Positions 24,114 through 26,496 of a stretch of DNA of 26,496 nt are shown here, in pieces. A program made the translations under genes and the position numbers. Below the pieces are notes generated by a model, which did not search any database, was not told where the DNA came from, and was given only the letters and a program-made list of their open reading frames with translations. The stretch spans positions 1 to 26,496 of the forward strand of contig NZ_JBIIAW010000036.1 in the NCBI RefSeq assembly GCF_044239695.1, read 5' to 3'. Numbering within the stretch: the stretch's first letter is position 1; the number at the start of each line of letters is the position of its first letter. Source of the DNA: Pseudolysinimonas_A sp044239695 (lineage in GTDB: Bacteria; Actinomycetota; Actinomycetes; Actinomycetales; Microbacteriaceae).

Positions 24114-24161
24114 GAGTGTGTGCAGGTCCGGCTCGGGCCGGTGGTCTTTTTTCTCACACTC
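24114..24161 (-). other. Structured 5' leader of the sugar operon
   Basis: On the mRNA strand GAGTGTG (24161-24155) can pair with CACACTC (24120-24114), which ends immediately before AAAGGAG. A smaller CCGGC/GCCGG stem with a 4-base loop is nested inside (24128-24141). The stem could influence translation of the binding protein. Read the other way, the inner stem followed by six T (24147-24152) resembles a weak terminator. The rest of the 24104-24200 spacer is AT-richer and must hold the divergent promoters. Confidence 0.35.
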
Positions 24162-24187
24162 TGATTTATTTCGCAAGTTCTCCCCGG

Positions 24188-24193
24188 TAGTCT
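24188..24193 (+). promoter_or_regulatory. Probable -10 of the ROK regulator gene
   Basis: TAGTCT lies 7 bases before the GTG, with no ribosome site between, consistent with a leaderless transcript. TTTATT at 24165-24170 is a weak -35 candidate at 17 bases. Confidence 0.35.
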
Positions 24194-24200
24194 CGTCCCC

Positions 24201-25373
24201 GTGGCCAGCGCGGAAGCACCCGAGACGCTCCGGCAGCTCCGCGAGCGCAATCTGACCCGCATCCTCACCGCCGTCGCGGCCGCCGGCGAGGCGCGGCAGT
24301 CCGATCTGCCCGACCTCACGGAACTCGCCACCGGAGCGGTCAGCAGCATGGTCAACCAGCTGCTCGAAGGCGACTTGCTCGCCGAGCGCACCATCGCCGC
24401 GAGCAGCCGTGGGCGGCCGGCACGCGCGCTGCGGATCGCCGACCACTGGGCGGATGCGATCGGCGTCACGATCACGCGCGACGGGATCGTCGCCGAAGCG
24501 CAGACCCTCACCGGGCGCCGCCTCGGCACGTACGACGCCCCGATCCAGATCGGGGAATCCCCTGATCAGGTGTCGGAACGGATCGCCGCGCTGATCGCGC
24601 CCGTCATCCGCGAACACGGCCGACCGGGCGGGGAATGCGTCATCGCGATCTCGATCCCCGGGCGCCCGTTCGACACCATCGGCTCGCTCGAGCTCGAGTG
24701 GATCAACGAACCGGTGAGCCTCCTGCTGAGACCGCTCCACGCCGCCGGATTCTCGGAGGTGCTGGTCGGCAACGACGGCAGCTTCGCCGCTGTCGGCGAA
24801 GTCGCCGAGGGCCGCGGGCGAGGTCTCGGGCACGTCGTGGTGCTGCTGCTCGAGCGGGGCCTCGGTGGCAGCGCGATCGTCGACGGGAGCCTCGTCAGCG
24901 GCTTCCGCAAGCCGGCGGGATGGGGCCATATCCCGCTCGAAGCCGGAGGCCTCCCCTGCGGCTGCGGACTGCGCGGGTGCGCCGAGCAGTACTTCTCACT
25001 GGAGGCGATGTCCCGCGACCTCCGCGAGGAGGACGTGCTCGCCCGGTCGACGACCGCCGGGTACGCCGACACGCTCGTCCAGCGCGCCCGCGCGCACGAC
25101 CGACGCGTGCTCGGCGTCCTTCAGACGGCACGCGAACGACTCGCCCACCTCTGCGACGTGCTCGCCGGCTCGTTCGACCCCGACAAGATCATCCTCACCG
25201 GACACGGGATGCCGCTCGGCCCCTGGCTGCTGTCGCAACCCGCGGGCGTCGGCCAGATCCCGGTCGAACGCGGCGACCTCGCGGGCGCGGCACCGCTCGT
25301 CGGCGCGCTCGCGACCGCACGACGCGCGCGATTCGAGAATCCACTGTTCGCCCCCGATGTCGAGGTGGGCTGA
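24201..25373 (+). CDS. ROK-family transcriptional regulator (NagC/XylR-like)
   Basis: 390-residue sugar-responsive repressor. The N-terminal winged helix is about residues 8-80 (TRILTAVAAAGEARQSDLP, then TGAVSSMVNQLLEGDLL). The ROK sugar-kinase-like domain follows, with VGNDGSFAAVGE near residue 189 (Asp192, the sugar-binding/catalytic-type Asp) and the zinc motif GHIPLEAGGLPCGCGLRGC (His243, Cys253, Cys255, Cys260). The GTG start appears leaderless. Divergent from the sugar ABC/esterase operon, it very likely represses that operon until its sugar ligand is bound. Just beyond, GGCTGA and TCAGCC arms span the two convergent stop codons (25368-25392), a possible weak bidirectional stem. Confidence 0.94.
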   Translation: MASAEAPETLRQLRERNLTRILTAVAAAGEARQSDLPDLTELATGAVSSMVNQLLEGDLLAERTIAASSRGRPARALRIADHWADAIGVTITRDGIVAEAQTLTGRRLGTYDAPIQIGESPDQVSERIAALIAPVIREHGRPGGECVIAISIPGRPFDTIGSLELEWINEPVSLLLRPLHAAGFSEVLVGNDGSFAAVGEVAEGRGRGLGHVVVLLLERGLGGSAIVDGSLVSGFRKPAGWGHIPLEAGGLPCGCGLRGCAEQYFSLEAMSRDLREEDVLARSTTAGYADTLVQRARAHDRRVLGVLQTARERLAHLCDVLAGSFDPDKIILTGHGMPLGPWLLSQPAGVGQIPVERGDLAGAAPLVGALATARRARFENPLFAPDVEVG

Positions 25374-25386
25374 CGCGCGGCAGAGA

Positions 25387-25572
25387 TCAGCCGTGCTGCT
25401 CGATCCACGTCCACTCGGACTCGTCGATCGTCAAGCTCGCGTCACGGGTCGGCAGGACCCCGGCGGCAAGCAGCGCGTCCCGGGATGCCATGTCGAGCGG
25501 CTCGCGCAGGTGCGCCTTCAGGTGCGTCTTGGCCTCGAACGACAGCCGCGGCCACCACGCCTTGATCTCCAC
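25387..25572 (-). CDS. Small hypothetical protein (61 aa)
   Basis: Begins MEIKAWWPRLSFEAKTHL and ends WTWIEQHG. It is soluble, with no signal peptide or membrane segment, and rich in Trp at both ends. I do not recognise a named family; WWP-then-Leu openings recall short uncharacterised actinobacterial proteins, but that is only a recollection. The GTG start was chosen because TACGCT lies 7 bases upstream without a ribosome site, as at other leaderless starts in this window; the longer frame to 25785 is a shadow of the membrane protein gene. It lies 32 bases downstream of the membrane protein on the same strand. Confidence 0.6.
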   Translation of the reverse strand: MEIKAWWPRLSFEAKTHLKAHLREPLDMASRDALLAAGVLPTRDASLTIDESEWTWIEQHG

Positions 25573-25604
25573 GACCGTCAGCGTAGCCGGGCTCCCGAAC
25601 GGCC

Positions 25605-26048
25605 TCAGGCGTTCCGAAGGGGTCGCCGGGGAAGCCAGCGGACGATGCCGAGGAGAGCGAGCACCAGCACGAGCTCCACGACCCCGGTGGCGAAGTAGAT
25701 GACCTGCAACCAGGAGTTGCCGGCGATGATGCCCGTCTCGACGTAGATCCAGATCATCACCCCGAAACCGGCGACCGCCGACCACAGCAGCGCCGACTCA
25801 CGCCGAAGCACCAGCAAGACGCCCGCCAGTGCGTGTGTGCCTCCCACGACGAACATCAGGATGAGAGCCGGCCCGACGAAGCCGGAGAAGGGTCCGTTCG
25901 CCAGCATCGCGACGGGCATGCCCAGGCCGTCGGTGGCGAGCATGGCGACACCACCGCCGACGGCGGAGATCAGGGTGAACGCCAGGACGCCGACCAGCGT
26001 CCGTCGCGCGATCGTCCTCAGCCGGTCGGAGGGATCCGTCGTGGTCAT
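25605..26048 (-). CDS. Four-helix membrane protein of unknown function (147 aa)
   Basis: Hydrophobic segments at about residues 18-37, 58-81, 86-107 and 114-136, with a short charged N-terminus (MTTTDPSDRLRTIARR) and a basic C-terminus (RWLPRRPLRNA). VGGTHALAGVLLVLRR in helix 2 and IWIYVETGII in helix 3 suggest a small integral protein related to DoxX-like or DUF-type four-helix families, but I cannot assign one. The ATG has no clear ribosome site; the open frame continues upstream to 26273 through the IS-like scar and is unlikely to be translated there. Codon use fits the chromosome. Confidence 0.78.
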   Translation of the reverse strand: MTTTDPSDRLRTIARRTLVGVLAFTLISAVGGGVAMLATDGLGMPVAMLANGPFSGFVGPALILMFVVGGTHALAGVLLVLRRESALLWSAVAGFGVMIWIYVETGIIAGNSWLQVIYFATGVVELVLVLALLGIVRWLPRRPLRNA

Positions 26049-26097
26049 GGCGCCGTGAGGCGGTGACAGGGGATGATGTCGATCGACGCGCACGGCT

Positions 26098-26223
26098 CTA
26101 CTCTCCGGCGGATGTCCTCGTCGGCACAGAGTCGTTGGTCCCGCTCCGCATCGCGACACCCGGCATTCGCCCCGGGCGATCAGACGCAACGACAGAAGCC
26201 GCCTCCGGATAGGGCTTAGGCAT
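26098..26223 (-). pseudogene. Probable remnant of an IS3-family orfA (N-terminal end)
   Basis: A 41-codon frame starting MPKPYPE, then VVASD and MPGVA, resembles the beginning of IS3-type OrfA proteins in actinomycetes, which commonly start MPKPYPEEF-RDVV-VA and continue to PGV. GGAAGGATG upstream of the ATG looks like an original ribosome site. The similarity stops after about 25 residues, and the helix-turn-helix that should follow is absent. If correct, this is a decayed insertion-sequence end upstream of the membrane protein gene. It is based on recalled family consensus only. Confidence 0.42.
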
Positions 26224-26398
26224 GGCGTCATCCTTCCAGGCCACCCATCAGGGCAAGCCATTTCAGATGTCACCTATCCCTGCATCAGTCCCATCAGTCC
26301 CAAGGGATGTCTCAAGACATAGGCAACTGGGTTATGAGCCAAGCGACAGCACCCTTCTGGAGCACCATCTTGTCCGACTGCAAACCCCCGACCCATGG
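26224..26398. other. Non-coding, lower-GC stretch with short repeats (possible IS scar)
   Basis: Visibly less GC-rich than the rest of the window. It holds a perfect tandem CATCAGTCC x2 (26283-26300) and ATGTCTCAAGACAT (26307-26320), a palindrome with a 2-base centre. No reading frame here looks real. Together with the orfA-like start next door it reads as debris of one or more insertion elements between the FtsX-like permease gene and the membrane protein gene. Confidence 0.4.
26283..26300. repeat. Tandem direct repeat, CATCAGTCC x2
   Basis: Two perfect adjacent 9-base copies. They may be slippage or part of an insertion-element end. Confidence 0.6.
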
Positions 26399-26496
26399 CT
26401 AAGGGACTCGAAGTTCAACGAGCGGATCTCGCCTTGCCGCCGCAAATGCCGGGATCAGGGCGGCCAGGATGCTCACCGCAATAGCGATGACGTCAA
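26399..26496 (-). CDS. FtsX-like ABC transporter permease, C-terminal end (partial)
   Basis: The last 32 codons of a gene entering from the right edge, ending in TAG. The visible sequence has a hydrophobic helix end followed by ALIPAFAAARRDPLVELR, the classic terminus of MacB/SalY/FtsX-type permeases (PAxxAAxxDPxxxLR). Such permeases belong to efflux or lipoprotein-handling ABC systems. Too little is present to say more. Confidence 0.8.
   Translation of the reverse strand, partial: DVIAIAVSILAALIPAFAAARRDPLVELRVP

Noticed and set aside
22688..24115. 475-codon plus-strand frame opposite the sugar-binding protein
   Set aside because: Antisense shadow of a gene with signal peptide and family motifs; the translation has no domain features.
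24128..24152. Inner hairpin plus T6 as a rightward terminator
   Set aside because: No rightward gene ends here, the stem is only 5 bp and five bases separate it from the T-run; kept only as part of the leader structure.
1..26496. CRISPR arrays, tRNA or rRNA genes
   Set aside because: No regularly spaced repeats, tRNA-like cloverleaf segments or rRNA-like conserved blocks were seen on either strand.

Overview
The window is about 70% G+C with dense, tightly packed genes. It has frequent GTG starts, 4-base stop/start overlaps and several starts that look leaderless. Together with a coproporphyrin-type heme operon (a HemQ/ChdC gene next to HemH) this points to an actinomycete. The family Microbacteriaceae is my inference from style and gene order, not a demonstrated fact.

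Left third (1-10203): a catabolic and uptake locus built around a divergent promoter region (3201-3440). Leftward run four genes: a DUF6282-type amidohydrolase-like protein, a DUF849/BKACE beta-keto acid cleavage enzyme, a cupin protein of unknown function, and an HpcH/HpaI-type aldolase cut off by the window edge. Rightward run an IclR regulator, a complete polyamine-type ABC importer (two permeases, ATPase, lipoprotein binding protein), a second paralogous IclR regulator, and a cyclase-family hydrolase. Two similar operator-like repeats sit just downstream of the two divergent promoters. The set looks like import plus stepwise breakdown of one small organic acid or amide. The substrate cannot be read from sequence, and this is the best candidate here for an undescribed pathway.

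Middle (10196-18845): the heme operon hemE-hemG(cgoX)-hemQ(chdC)-hemH(cpfC)-hemC-hemB-hemL runs leftward, and hemA runs divergently rightward from a short spacer with two palindromes. All enzymes from glutamyl-tRNA to heme by the coproporphyrin route are present except uroporphyrinogen-III synthase (hemD). Most junctions are GTGA overlaps.

Right (18862-25373): a leftward operon for a CUT1-type sugar importer (binding lipoprotein and two permeases, no ATPase), a type-B carboxylesterase and a TetR regulator. It is controlled by a divergent ROK-family regulator. This resembles uptake of an esterified sugar or glycoside followed by intracellular de-esterification.

Right edge (25387-26496): a 61-residue protein, a four-helix membrane protein, and then about 350 bases of less GC-rich sequence holding a probable decayed IS3-type orfA start and short repeats. 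Last comes the C-terminal end of an FtsX-like ABC permease, truncated by the window. No rRNA, tRNA or CRISPR array was seen.
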